Source: Calothrix anomala FACHB-343 (GTDB lineage Bacteria; Cyanobacteriota; Cyanobacteriia; Cyanobacteriales; Nostocaceae). From it: a stretch of 64,000 bases of DNA. The notes under the pieces are model-generated. The model searched no databases. It was not told where the DNA came from and worked only from the letters and a program-made list of their open reading frames with translations. Position 1 is the stretch's first letter. The number at the start of each line of letters is the position of its first letter. Shown piece by piece: positions 27,848-37,818 of this stretch. The DNA lies in contig NZ_JACJQG010000002.1 of assembly GCF_014696435.1 (NCBI RefSeq), positions 168,994-232,993 of the forward strand, given 5' to 3'. Made by a program: the position numbers and the translations under genes.

Positions 27848-28588
27848 ATGACTTTCTTTCATAGCTTTACAGAATCGTTAAAGCAAAAATGGTTACTTTT
27901 TTTCCAGACAAATCGTGACTGGATTACTCTCCACATGCAGGTGGAATCAGTATATACCCCTGATGGAGGGAAACGACCGCCTTCTTACCTCATCCTGGGA
28001 GTTGTTAACGTGCTAGAACCAAAATTAGCGCAGTTAATGCTACCTTTTTCTAAACTGAATCCTGACGCTGATACCCTAATTGAAGTACTGGATTTACATT
28101 TCGACCCAGACATGGCTCTTGGTAACAGCTTTATTCCTAAAGCAGAGCCAGAGAATTACCATAATGATGTAGTAGCCATCATTGATGAAAATCTCCCAGA
28201 AGAAAAGTCAATGAATGCTCATTTTAATAGCTTTGCTGATGCAGCGATCGCTCAAGAGTTTACCATTGTTGATTCAACTTCAACCAAAAATGCACTGAAC
28301 GGACAAAACACAAAAAACGAGTTCCAAAATACATCTAGTGCAGATTTAGAAGATTTTGGCGAAATTTCTTTCGATACAACCGTTGCATCAGAAATCAAGT
28401 TAGATAATGAAGTACTTGAAGAGTTGAACTCAACAGAAGATAACGCCTTTAGCGATGTTTTATCTGATGTCTGGGGCGATGAAACAGCACTACATAAGGG
28501 TGATGATAACAACGAATTTTTAGGGGAAGAACTGCCAGCTGGCGTTTTTGATGACTCCGAAATTGCCCGTCTCTTCCCCAACGCTTAA
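27848..28588 (+). CDS. DUF5331-type protein between chlL and chlN
   Basis: 246 residues from the ATG at 27848, which has GGATGGGG 10 bases upstream; an in-frame TTG at 27809 overlapping the chlL stop is less likely. The first 90 residues (FHSFTESLKQKWLLFFQTN, then RDWITLHM and RPPSYLILGVVNVLEPKL) look like a folded domain, which I recall as DUF5331 of cyanobacteria. The rest is acidic and low complexity, probably disordered, until a short end FDDSEIARLFPNA. The position between the two DPOR genes suggests a supporting role in dark chlorophyll synthesis, but that is inference. Confidence 0.75.
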   Translation: MTFFHSFTESLKQKWLLFFQTNRDWITLHMQVESVYTPDGGKRPPSYLILGVVNVLEPKLAQLMLPFSKLNPDADTLIEVLDLHFDPDMALGNSFIPKAEPENYHNDVVAIIDENLPEEKSMNAHFNSFADAAIAQEFTIVDSTSTKNALNGQNTKNEFQNTSSADLEDFGEISFDTTVASEIKLDNEVLEELNSTEDNAFSDVLSDVWGDETALHKGDDNNEFLGEELPAGVFDDSEIARLFPNA

Positions 28589-28716
28589 ATTATTAGCGTT
28601 CCTGTTGAATTTAGGGATTGCTGGCTGGTGCTATGTGCCATATCACGGGAATTTGGGGAAAGAATTATTCTTTCCCCACATACCTACCCTATGTTCACCT
28701 GCCTTGTTCGCTTTAA

Positions 28717-30144
<1,428 letters not shown>

Positions 30145-30187
30145 GCTTTCCGATGAATTAAGCAACACCATAGCATTATTGGAGAAG

Positions 30188-30213
30188 AGGCGAACATTAA
30201 GTTCGCCTTTTTC
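30188..30213 (+). terminator. Rho-independent terminator of the chl operon
   Basis: Perfect 8-bp stem AGGCGAAC / GTTCGCCT, 5-nt loop, then a T-tract. Confidence 0.9.
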
Positions 30214-30381
30214 ATTGCCAAATGCTAGTGAAAAATCCTTGAGGATGTTTCTTACCGAGTTCAATGATTTTAGATTTTAGTTGCAATAATTATTTGAGCC
30301 AAAATCCAAAATATTAAAAATAACATTCAGTCAGATAAATCCTTACTTAAGGTAAAACATAATCGCTAAAATCTGATATTT

Positions 30382-30624
30382 TTAGCTGCTAGCAACTGCT
30401 TCATCGCGTTGATAATCAACAATAATCTCAAAGGTAGTATTTGGCATTACCTGGCGTAAGTGCCGCATATACCCATCTGCATCAGAACGAGTGCGGAATC
30501 TAGCCACAATCACTGGTTTTGCATCAGGACTAATACGAGTGATTGCCCAAGCATTTAAGCGGTTTCTGTAAGTTTTTGCTTGGTTTTCTGTTGTGGAAGA
30601 ATCGTAATCGGTATTTTGTAGCAT
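30382..30624 (-). CDS. Small hypothetical protein with an SPOR-like pattern
   Basis: 80 residues from the ATG at 30624, which has GTAGGGA upstream; a TTG at 30714 would extend it by 30 residues. The C-terminal part (PVIVARFRTRSDADGYMRHLRQ, then TTFEIIVDY) has the beta-alpha-beta rhythm of SPOR-like or small ferredoxin-fold domains, with the remark that this is pattern impression only. It is convergent to chlN. Function unknown. Confidence 0.55.
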   Translation of the reverse strand: MLQNTDYDSSTTENQAKTYRNRLNAWAITRISPDAKPVIVARFRTRSDADGYMRHLRQVMPNTTFEIIVDYQRDEAVASS

Positions 30625-31205
30625 GGTCGAGATATCCCTACGAGTTAAAGCCAAGGGCGTTAGTAATTCTCTTGGCGGGGATGTTTCACTAACGCCTTTT
30701 AATTCTTGATGCAACCTTATTAATACATTATTTTTAGGTTGTCAACACTTAGTGTTAAATGTTTGGTACAAGCTGAATAATTTTATGTTTACTACTTGCT
30801 AAACTACTGGTAGCAAATAAAGGGTAAGACCCCTCATGAGATTGTCAAAAAAGTGTCTGTGCTTGACTGGGCATTTTTAGGGGTAATCATTGTCAGATAA
30901 CTACTACAATGGGTGTGACCCCCTAGTAGTCAGAGGTATCATTCATGCTTTATTAAGCAGGAATCAATCAAGATTTTGAGTCAATTACTGAATAAATTTG
31001 AGACTAAGACCAGGATTGACAATTGAGTACATAACACTTGAAGATATATGTGTCCGTTTTTCATGCATTTTTAATAAAACTACAAATAAACCTCAACGTA
31101 TCAGAGTACGTTTAGCGAGGATGACCTCTCTGGAATTATTTGTCATGACCAAAGGTTGTCTAAATTTGTAGATTGCCTGCAGTTGCAAACTAATAATTTA
31201 TAAAA
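30625..31205. other. Spacer with a structured segment upstream of the ATP-grasp gene
   Basis: No credible gene. At 30900-30930, ACTACTA / TAGTAGT encloses GGGTGTGACCC, and AGGGGTAA (30880) can pair with flanking C-rich DNA. This could be a leader RNA fold for the ATP-grasp gene 275 bp downstream, but no known riboswitch is recognised. Confidence 0.35.
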
Positions 31206-32195
31206 ATGAAACCACCATTTGTCGTCTCAATACTGCAAAAAGTTGTTGAACAAATCGGAGCGGTATTATTAATCGATCCTGAATGTAAATTTGCTGGTCA
31301 CATTACTTTTAAAAACGGGAAAACTACTGTTTTTCGGTCAACGCAATTCAACATTAATGGTTTTGGTGCGGCAGAAATTGCTAAAGATAAAGGTTGTTCT
31401 AGCTTTTTTCTCAGGCAGTTGGGTTATAGAGTTCCTGAAGGTAAAACATTTTTTAATCAGGAATTGTGTCAAAGAATTAACACTTTAAGAAATATTGATG
31501 AAGGCTTTGAATATGCTAAATATTTAGGATTTCCTGTAATTGTCAAGCCGCTTAATTTGAGTCAAGGTACTTTGGTAACTAAGGTTTATAATAAACGCGA
31601 ATATTATCAGGTAGCTAAGAAAATTTTTCAAGTTACATCAGGTTTGATTGTTGAAAGATTTCATTTGGGTAATGATTACAGAGTTGTAGTCCTAGATGAT
31701 GAAGTATTTATTACCTATCAAAGAATACCTTTATTTATCATTGGTGATGGACAAGCTACTATTAGTGAACTTTTGCAAAAAAAACAGCTTGAATTAAATC
31801 AAAGTGGGAGAAGATTGATTGATTTAGAAGATTTTAGAATCCAAAAAAAGTTAACTAGACAAAAGCTCAATTTTGAGACTGTACTGCCAAAAAATAATAT
31901 TGTTTATCTTTTAGACAATGCAAATTTATCAAGTGGCGGTGAAGCAGTTGATTTAACTGAAAAAATTCATCCAGATTTTCAAGAATTGGCTATTAATATT
32001 ACTAAGGATATGAGTTTACGTTTAGCGGGTGTAGATATTATTACTAGTGATATTACTCAGCCAATGGAAGATTATACTTTAATTGAGGTGAATGGTTCTC
32101 CTGGTTTGCTTAATTATGCTTCGTTTGGTGAGTTACAGATTCAGAGAGTAGAAAATTTATATCTCAAGGTGTTGCAAACTATGGAGAATGAGTAA
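31206..32195 (+). CDS. ATP-grasp carboxylate-amine ligase, cyanophycin/glutathione-synthetase-like
   Basis: 329 residues. The ATP-grasp core is visible: KYLGFPVIVKPLNLSQGTLV (ATP-binding strand and Lys), VERFHLGNDYRVVVLDDEVF, then RIPLFIIGDGQATISELLQKK, and the metal-binding end VDIITSD ... LIEVNGSPGLLNY. This wording is closest to the ATP-grasp module of cyanophycin synthetase (CphA) and GshF-like ligases, but the Mur-ligase half of CphA is absent and the whole protein is only the grasp fold. It should join an amino group to an acyl-phosphate; the substrates are unknown. No partner or precursor peptide gene was identified nearby. A terminator follows at 32411. Confidence 0.75.
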   Translation: MKPPFVVSILQKVVEQIGAVLLIDPECKFAGHITFKNGKTTVFRSTQFNINGFGAAEIAKDKGCSSFFLRQLGYRVPEGKTFFNQELCQRINTLRNIDEGFEYAKYLGFPVIVKPLNLSQGTLVTKVYNKREYYQVAKKIFQVTSGLIVERFHLGNDYRVVVLDDEVFITYQRIPLFIIGDGQATISELLQKKQLELNQSGRRLIDLEDFRIQKKLTRQKLNFETVLPKNNIVYLLDNANLSSGGEAVDLTEKIHPDFQELAINITKDMSLRLAGVDIITSDITQPMEDYTLIEVNGSPGLLNYASFGELQIQRVENLYLKVLQTMENE

Positions 32196-32232
32196 TTGCT
32201 TATTTTGAGTAATATTAATTTACAAAAAATGA

Positions 32233-32262
32233 AAGGGAACAGGGAACAGGGAACAGGGAAAT
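32233..32262. repeat. Heptamer tandem repeat, unit GGGAACA
   Basis: Three full GGGAACA units and a partial fourth after the ATP-grasp gene. Confidence 0.85.
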
Positions 32263-32410
32263 AAGCCAACCACTAGGGGGGATAGTTTCAGTATTGAAGT
32301 CTTGATTAAGAAGAGATTTTATAAAGTTTCTGTAATAAATCTAATTCTTCCCGATTCTACAAAATTGTGATGGATATAGAGATGGTAGATGCACCTTAAT
32401 TTTAAGTTGA

Positions 32411-32439
32411 GTCCTCAGCTTTATGTTGGGGACTTTTTT
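32411..32439 (+). terminator. Probable terminator of the ATP-grasp gene
   Basis: Stem GTCCTCA / TGGGGAC (one G-U pair), 9-nt loop, then six T. Confidence 0.65.
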
Positions 32440-32530
32440 ATTTATGAGGTGTACAAAGATTTGCTTTTTTTAACGCAAAGGTAGGCTAAGGTTAACGCAA
32501 AGGTACGCAGAGGTTTTTCGCTTTTATGTC

Positions 32531-32590
32531 TCAATACGGTTCAGTTAAGGATAAATTATAGGTTGGGCTGAGGAACGAAACCTAACCTAC
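32531..32590. repeat. Interspersed repeat E (GGTTGGG type), copy 1
   Basis: CAATACGGTTCAGTTAAGGA and TAGGTTGGGCTGAGGAACG. Parts recur, some inverted, at 59806-59930. Confidence 0.6.
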
Positions 32591-32641
32591 ACATTTTATG
32601 ACTCATTCGCTACTCAAAAATCAATCAAAAGTGCTTATTCT

Positions 32642-33523
32642 CTAGTTCGGAGGAAGCTCTAAGGGGATTTCGCCGAGTAAACATTTACGATAATCTGTTA
32701 ATAATTGTCTGGCGGCTCTTTCTACATCTCCTTTGTAACGATGTTCGGCTAAAAGGTGTAAATATGCTTCGCCTGTATGGGGTGAAGAATCAAGTTGATA
32801 GCGAGATTCTAAGGGTTTTTTTGGTAATAATTCTGTAGCGACATCTTGCAGATAATTCAGCACATTAACGAGTTCTGCGGCTACTAGTTGATTATCATAA
32901 GACGCTTCGCCAATATCATCACAAATGGCTAATTTTAATGCGGCTTCTTGGTCTTCTAATTTTAGGGGAATGACACCAGGTGCATCTAATAATTCTAATT
33001 GATCGGAAATGCGTACCCAGCGTAATTGACGAGTTACACCCGGACGCGCTGCGCTTTCTACTACCCGTTTTCCTAATAGGCGGTTAATTAAGGCTGATTT
33101 CCCTACATTGGGAAAACCAATGACTACCGCACGTACTGGACGGGGTAACATTCCGCGATCGCGTCTTCTTTGATTTAGTTCTACACCAGCTGCTTGTGCT
33201 GCTTTTAACACAGCCGGCACACCTTGACCATGTTGAGCATTGGTAGAATAGACTACCTCTCCCTGGCGTTTAAAGTAGTCTACCCATAGCGATCGCACTT
33301 GGGGTGAAATCATATCTAGGCGATTCAATATTAACAATCGCGTTTTACTCCCCACCCATTCATCAATTTGCGGATGATGTGTCGCTAAGGGAATCCGCGC
33401 ATCTCTGACTTCTAGTACCACATCTACCCGCTTTAGCTGTTCTTTGAGATTCTTTTCCGCCTTGGCTATGTGGCCGGGATACCATTGAATAACGTTTAAT
33501 TTATAGTTTTGTGTTAGTGACAT
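32642..33523 (-). CDS. rbgA: Ribosome biogenesis GTPase (YlqF/RbgA)
   Basis: 293 residues with circularly permuted GTPase motifs: G4 LNRLD (66-70) precedes G1 GFPNVGKS (136-143) and G3 DAPG (180-183). IQWYPGHIAKAEKNL at the start and GVTRQLRWV after G1 are family hallmarks. RbgA acts in late 50S subunit assembly. The C-terminal helical domain runs to about residue 290. It is transcribed after the VOC gene on the same strand, with a heptamer array between. Confidence 0.92.
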   Translation of the reverse strand: MSLTQNYKLNVIQWYPGHIAKAEKNLKEQLKRVDVVLEVRDARIPLATHHPQIDEWVGSKTRLLILNRLDMISPQVRSLWVDYFKRQGEVVYSTNAQHGQGVPAVLKAAQAAGVELNQRRRDRGMLPRPVRAVVIGFPNVGKSALINRLLGKRVVESAARPGVTRQLRWVRISDQLELLDAPGVIPLKLEDQEAALKLAICDDIGEASYDNQLVAAELVNVLNYLQDVATELLPKKPLESRYQLDSSPHTGEAYLHLLAEHRYKGDVERAARQLLTDYRKCLLGEIPLELPPN

Positions 33524-33539
33524 TTTGTTATTTGTCCTT

Positions 33540-33592
33540 GGTCAATAGTCAATGGTCAATGGTCAATAGTCATTAGTCATTAGTCGTTTGTT
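33540..33592. repeat. Heptamer tandem repeat, units GGTCAAT/AGTCAAT/AGTCATT
   Basis: Array between rbgA and the VOC gene that overlaps the last codons and stop of the VOC gene (33573 onward). Confidence 0.9.
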
Positions 33593-33977
33593 CGGAATAA
33601 CTTTGTTTAGTGGCTTGATGTAAAATTAAACGATTGCCATCAGGATCGTAAGCATAGATTTCTCTACCGTGAGATGCGATCGCAATTTGTCCCGGTGGTG
33701 GATAACCCAAAGATGTGAGATGAGCGATCGCTGTTTCTAAGTTACTCACCTCTAAACACAAACTTATCTTACTTTTGGTTGCACTTTCAAATTCTGCCTC
33801 ATTTGTGCTTTTGGGTTTAAAAATACCTAGCCGCAATCCAGATAACTGAAACTCAGCATACACTTTAGGTATCACAGATATAGGATTTTGCCCTAAAAGC
33901 CTTGTATAGAAGCTCACTACAGCATCCAAGTTAACAGTTGCTATCGTGACAATTGCATCACTATATTGAAAAGTCAT
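33573..33977 (-). CDS. VOC superfamily protein (glyoxalase/bleomycin-resistance fold)
   Basis: 134 residues, two beta-alpha-beta-beta-beta units: ATVNLDAVVSFYTRLLGQNP at the start and IYAYDPDGNRLILHQ at the end, the usual opening and closing of VOC modules. Metal-ligand positions cannot be assigned with certainty. The last residues (TTND) and stop codon fall in a heptamer array, so the true C-terminus may be repeat-derived. Substrate unknown; the name bleomycin resistance is only a fold label. Confidence 0.75.
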   Translation of the reverse strand: MTFQYSDAIVTIATVNLDAVVSFYTRLLGQNPISVIPKVYAEFQLSGLRLGIFKPKSTNEAEFESATKSKISLCLEVSNLETAIAHLTSLGYPPPGQIAIASHGREIYAYDPDGNRLILHQATKQSYSEQTTND

Positions 33978-34026
33978 ATTTTTATTTTATTAATAAAAAT
34001 GCCGCAAGCAAAAAAATAATAAATCA

Positions 34027-34098
34027 CAAATGACAAATGACCATTGACAAATGACCATTGACCATTGACAAATGACCATTGACCATTGACCATTGACC
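34027..34098. repeat. Heptamer tandem repeat, units TGACAAA/TGACCAT
   Basis: About ten units in mixed order. The rest of 33978-34444 shows no gene; it includes the lepB promoter region. Confidence 0.9.
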
Positions 34099-34444
34099 AA
34101 AGAAAAAACCGACTGGCTGTATCGCGCCACCAGTCGGCAACTAGTTTACTTTTCTGAATCAGACAATTAAACGCAGAATGTTATAAAACCTTGCCTTATA
34201 ATTGCAACAGTTAGGTAACAGTATTTTAATTACCTTTTTACTATACCTAATAATTGCCTTGTATCGAGATATACAGGCTATAGGTTAATATCAGCGCTTT
34301 TGCCTATAATTGGTAGATGCGATAGCCCTATATATTAATAATTGTCGGGGTTATTGCTTAAAACCCAGCTTGATTACAAGTATACCTTGAGCATCAAAAT
34401 AATCAAGGTATTTGTTCCACTTTTTTAACTGGCTGAAAAATTCT

Positions 34445-35017
34445 ATGACTACTCACGAAAGTGATGTGAAAGATACTGCAGCGGCGTCAAAAATATGGCG
34501 TAGTTGGCAAGAAAATTTGATTTTGATGGCGATCGCGTTGGTGTTAGCATTTGCGATTCGCACGTTTATTGCCGAACCGCGCTATATCCCTTCTGATTCT
34601 ATGTTACCCACATTACATACAGGCGATCGCTTGGTGGTAGAAAAAATCTCTTACCGTTTTCACCCTCCCCAAACTGGAGATATTGTTGTTTTTCAGCCAC
34701 CAGAAGAACTACAACGGCGCGGATATCCTCAAGACCAAGCTTTTATCAAGCGTGTCATTGGTCAACCAGGAGAAACGGTTAGCGTTGCCGGTGGTAAAGT
34801 TTACTTAGATGGTAAAGCTTTGGCAGAAGATTACATTGCGGAACCAGCAAATAGTCCTTATTCACCCCACACAGTTCCCGAAGGCGAGTTTTTTGTCATG
34901 GGAGACAATCGCAATGATAGTAATGACTCTCGCTACTGGGGTTTTTTACCGCAAAAATATATCATTGGTAGAGCGACATTTCGCTTTTGGCCGCTTAACC
35001 GAATTGGCTTTATTTAA
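34445..35017 (+). CDS. lepB: Signal peptidase I
   Basis: 190 residues from the ATG at 34445; a TTG at 34412 would add 11 residues. One membrane helix (about 25-42) is followed by the catalytic Ser52 in PSDSMLPTL and the general base Lys102 in FIKRVIGQPGE, then MGDNRNDSNDSRYWG. This is a type I signal peptidase that removes signal peptides from exported proteins on the periplasmic or lumenal side. The size is typical of cyanobacterial LepB. A large hairpin follows 33 bp downstream. Confidence 0.93.
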   Translation: MTTHESDVKDTAAASKIWRSWQENLILMAIALVLAFAIRTFIAEPRYIPSDSMLPTLHTGDRLVVEKISYRFHPPQTGDIVVFQPPEELQRRGYPQDQAFIKRVIGQPGETVSVAGGKVYLDGKALAEDYIAEPANSPYSPHTVPEGEFFVMGDNRNDSNDSRYWGFLPQKYIIGRATFRFWPLNRIGFI

Positions 35018-35050
35018 GTAAAAGCGCGATCGCTATCTCTGCGATAAACT

Positions 35051-35140
35051 ACTAGGATTTTCGCAAACAATATTGAATGGTTACTCAGTCAGTACTTTAA
35101 CGCTCTCTTCTGCAATCAAGTACTGACTGAGAATCCTAGT
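35051..35140. terminator. Large bulged hairpin downstream of lepB
   Basis: Outer stem ACTAGGATT / AATCCTAGT (9 bp) and inner stem CTCAGTCAGTACTT / AAGTACTGACTGAG (14 bp, perfect) with a 20-nt loop and a one-sided 24-nt bulge. No T-tract follows, so it may stabilise the lepB mRNA rather than terminate it. Confidence 0.5.
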
Positions 35141-35148
35141 TTATAGCT

Positions 35149-35183
35149 GTTGACTGTTGACTGTTGACTGTTGACTGTTGACT
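35149..35183. repeat. Heptamer tandem repeat, unit GTTGACT
   Basis: Five GTTGACT units. Confidence 0.9.
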
Positions 35184-35275
35184 AGTTTTTACCACACATC
35201 AATTTTAGATGACTTTGGCTATTAGCAAGGAACTTGATTTTCTTGGGGGGAAAAGGCTAAAGTCAATTTTTTTGC

Positions 35276-35636
35276 GCAAAATCCGCCAGCTTTATCATTT
35301 ATACATATTAAATACTCATTTTTAAATTTTTCGTCAACAAAAAAGCATTTCGCTTTCTCATTTATCTCAATCAAGTACTCATTTTCCTATTTTAAGTAAG
35401 CAAAAAGCCATTTCACCTTCTCGTTAAGGCTTAACGAGTTCTCATTATTGTGTTTTCCGCAAGTAAAATACCATTCCACCTACTTAAAAAGCCATATCGC
35501 TTTCTCATTTAGGTAAATCGCGCACTCATTTTAGTGTTTTCCGCAGGTAAAAAGCCATATCACCTACTCATTTAGGTAAATCACGCACTCATTTTAGTGT
35601 TTTCCGCAGATAAAAAAGTATATTGCTTGCTCAAAA
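35276..35636. repeat. Degenerate tandem array with 63-bp period
   Basis: Units begin with AAAAAGCCATAT or variants at 35276, 35339, 35402, 35486, 35549 and 35612, each 63 bp apart except for a truncated 21-bp unit at 35465. The two central units (35486 and 35549) differ at only a few sites; outer ones are decayed. Each unit contains two CTCATTT motifs. All six frames are interrupted within about 40 codons, so the array is not a long protein repeat. It is unlike the heptamer repeats around it. Confidence 0.85.
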
Positions 35637-35778
35637 ATGGCTATGTTTGACAATCAGCTACTGTGTAGCTAGGCTTAATTGTTTTTGGCGATCGCATTTG
35701 TTTTGATAACAAATTGGGTAAATAAAAAACACTAAGACATCATAGATTTCGCTTCAGGGTATGGTAATACCCATTGCT

Positions 35779-36003
35779 GTCAACTTAAGTTCTCTGGCTT
35801 ACCCAACAGATCGCCCACAGGCTGTAAGCCTGGGGCTAACGTTACAAAGCCCACCTTTGTGGGCTAAATTTTCTTAGCCCACAAAGGTGGGCTTTGTTCA
35901 TTTAGCCGCACCCTTCTAGGGTGACGGCGGTTTATTGGGTAAGCGAGGGGTTGAGGGTGAGGGCAAAACTTTCTCAACCAAAAGGGTTTCACGTTAAGTT
36001 GAC
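35779..36003. mobile_element. 225-bp composite palindromic element carrying repeat C
   Basis: Outer inverted repeats GTCAACTTAA (35779-35788) and TTAAGTTGAC (35994-36003), next pair GCTTACCCAA (35797-35806) and TTGGGTAAGC (35935-35944). Inside are a large AAAGCCCACCTTTGTGGGCT palindrome in two opposite copies and CACCCTTCTAGGGTG. No coding capacity. Confidence 0.65.
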
Positions 36004-36059
36004 ACCAATGGGCTTACCATACCCCTACCATGTGTCGCATTCTTTTTTAAAATTGGTAT
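36002..36059. mobile_element. Miniature element B, short degenerate copy 3
   Basis: ACACCAATGGGCTTACCATA, then CCCCTACCATGTGTCGCATT and a perfect right end AATTGGTAT. The left half is deleted. It abuts the composite element to its left. Confidence 0.6.
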
Positions 36060-36276
36060 TAGGCGATAGCAATCCTAAATTGATCGCAAATACTTATCTT
36101 CCTTGTGCTTTTTGTTTACATATTAAATAGGATTGCTATATCAAACTCTAGTTAGAGACTTCCAGAAAATAAATTATCCAATTTCCGAAAGAAGATATTT
36201 TTATTTTTCCCCCTGCTCCCTGCTCCCTGCCCCTCTGCCTACACAGTGATAGTATATTTGTTTAGTTGGAAGTCCC

Positions 36277-37008
36277 TTACTCTGGTAACTCCCCAAATCT
36301 TTCTTTATATCGAGCCAGCATAGCTTCCATTTCTGCAAGCTGCTGTTGTGCTTGTTGGCGTTCTTGTTCAGCTTGTTGGCGCTGTTGCTGTTCCTGCTGT
36401 GCTACTTCTTCCGGTGTGGGTACAAGTTGTCCATCAGCAGTGAAAAAGCGCAATTTCGATTGATGAACGCCTAAATATAGCTCTAATTGCTGACTCCACA
36501 GCAAACCTGCTTCATTTGCTTGTAATGGTTGATAACGACCATCTAATAAATGAAATCCCTTAAATTCTAAACTGTCTGGGTCAAACCAAAAATAATCAGG
36601 AGTCCGCCAAATATCTTGATAAATTTCCTTTTTCAAGCCTCTGTCAGTACTTGCGGTTTTATCAGACAGAATTTCCACAATGACATTTGGGTATTTACCA
36701 TCTTCTTCCCAGACTACCCAACTTTTGCGCGTTTTGCGATCGCTATTTAAAACTACAAAAAAATCAGGGCCTCGAAACTGCTCAGATTTACGCTGACGGG
36801 GACTGTAATATACTGTCATATTACCGCAAGCGTAGAAATCTTGACGCTCTTTCCAGCACCATTCTAAACACTGAATCAACAGCAGTATTTGCCGCAAGTG
36901 CAATTCGGTTTCCAAAGGCGGTTCATCACTGTATAAGTCACCAGGAGGAAATATAACATCTTCTGGTGCATCTTCTGATATCAGTGCTAAATCTTGAGCA
37001 GAAGACAT
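36277..37008 (-). CDS. Uma2 family (DUF820) putative endonuclease-fold protein, copy 1
   Basis: 243 residues. The Uma2/DUF820 domain (about 20-190) shows SDEPPLETELHLRQ, GPDFFVV, SWVVWEEDGKYPNVIVEIL and YQDIWRTPDYFWFDP, a PD-(D/E)XK-type fold expanded in cyanobacteria. Nuclease activity is unproven. From about 200 a Gln/Glu/Ala coiled coil follows. A clear paralogue lies at 56655-57374 with the same order and a different coiled-coil tail. The gene is flanked by repeat DNA on the downstream side. Confidence 0.8.
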   Translation of the reverse strand: MSSAQDLALISEDAPEDVIFPPGDLYSDEPPLETELHLRQILLLIQCLEWCWKERQDFYACGNMTVYYSPRQRKSEQFRGPDFFVVLNSDRKTRKSWVVWEEDGKYPNVIVEILSDKTASTDRGLKKEIYQDIWRTPDYFWFDPDSLEFKGFHLLDGRYQPLQANEAGLLWSQQLELYLGVHQSKLRFFTADGQLVPTPEEVAQQEQQQRQQAEQERQQAQQQLAEMEAMLARYKERFGELPE

Positions 37009-37097
37009 AATTATTTCTGATATGCAACTATTTGAATAAAATATAGCGTTTCCCGACCTTTTAGGGGCTAGGGACTAGCTTGAAAGAGTTATATCTT

Positions 37098-37133
37098 CCT
37101 TGTCTCCCTTGTCTCCCTTGTCTCCCTTGTCTC
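37098..37133. repeat. Nonamer tandem repeat, unit CCTTGTCTC (4 copies)
   Basis: Four perfect 9-bp units, unusual in a window where most such repeats have a 7-bp period. Confidence 0.9.
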
Positions 37134-37245
37134 TCATACATGGCGATCGCAATTTTTTCTTCGAGACGGCCTTTTATTTGCATAGCTACTAGGTCATTCG
37201 CTAGGCTATTGATTAATATTCTAGTCACTCTAAGGCCTGCTATGT

Positions 37246-37731
37246 ATGGATTTTGAAGGTAAAACTACTGCTACCACTGCTACAGATAACATGGAATTGC
37301 CATCTACTGATGCTCGCAAGCCTTTGGAACTGCTGCGAGATACAGAGGCATTACTACGCCGTCCCACAGTAGCAAAACTCTCGCCAATTTTACCACCAAA
37401 GTTAAGTAACAAATTACAAACAGCCTCATCTTTAGCTGATGAATCTTTAAAAGAGTTAGCAGAAATTAACTTAGAGGAAATTGGCGATTTTGATTTACGC
37501 CCTGCGAGGATGCGTGTAGGTTTAAGCTTTGTCGGTTTTGGTGCGTTGATGTTAGTTATATTATTACTGCATTTGAAAACCTTAAATTTTCAAGTAAATT
37601 CAATTGAACAAATGCAGAAATTTTGGTATCAATATGTGTGGTTTGTTTGCTTAGGTGTAGCGGGACTATTTATATTAGGTAGAGAAACCATGCGTCCTAT
37701 TCGCAAAATCCGCAAATTTCCTAAACGCTAA
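37246..37731 (+). CDS. Hypothetical protein with two membrane helices
   Basis: 161 residues, not recognised. A polar N-terminal half (LELLRDTEALLRRPTVAKL) precedes two helices (about 92-110 and 130-145) and a basic end (MRPIRKIRKFPKR). It is followed by the PPK2 gene 87 bp downstream on the same strand. Confidence 0.6.
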   Translation: MDFEGKTTATTATDNMELPSTDARKPLELLRDTEALLRRPTVAKLSPILPPKLSNKLQTASSLADESLKELAEINLEEIGDFDLRPARMRVGLSFVGFGALMLVILLLHLKTLNFQVNSIEQMQKFWYQYVWFVCLGVAGLFILGRETMRPIRKIRKFPKR

Positions 37732-37818
37732 TATTCTCGGCAATTATGATGGCTAGTTTTCATAATTGAATCATGCCAAATATGGCTGGGTAAATGCACC
37801 TTGAGGAGCCATTTTTTT

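Noticed and set aside
35276-35636. CRISPR array at the 63-bp tandem repeats
   Set aside because: Units are contiguous and similar over their whole length, with no alternation of constant repeats and unique spacers, and no cas genes nearby.
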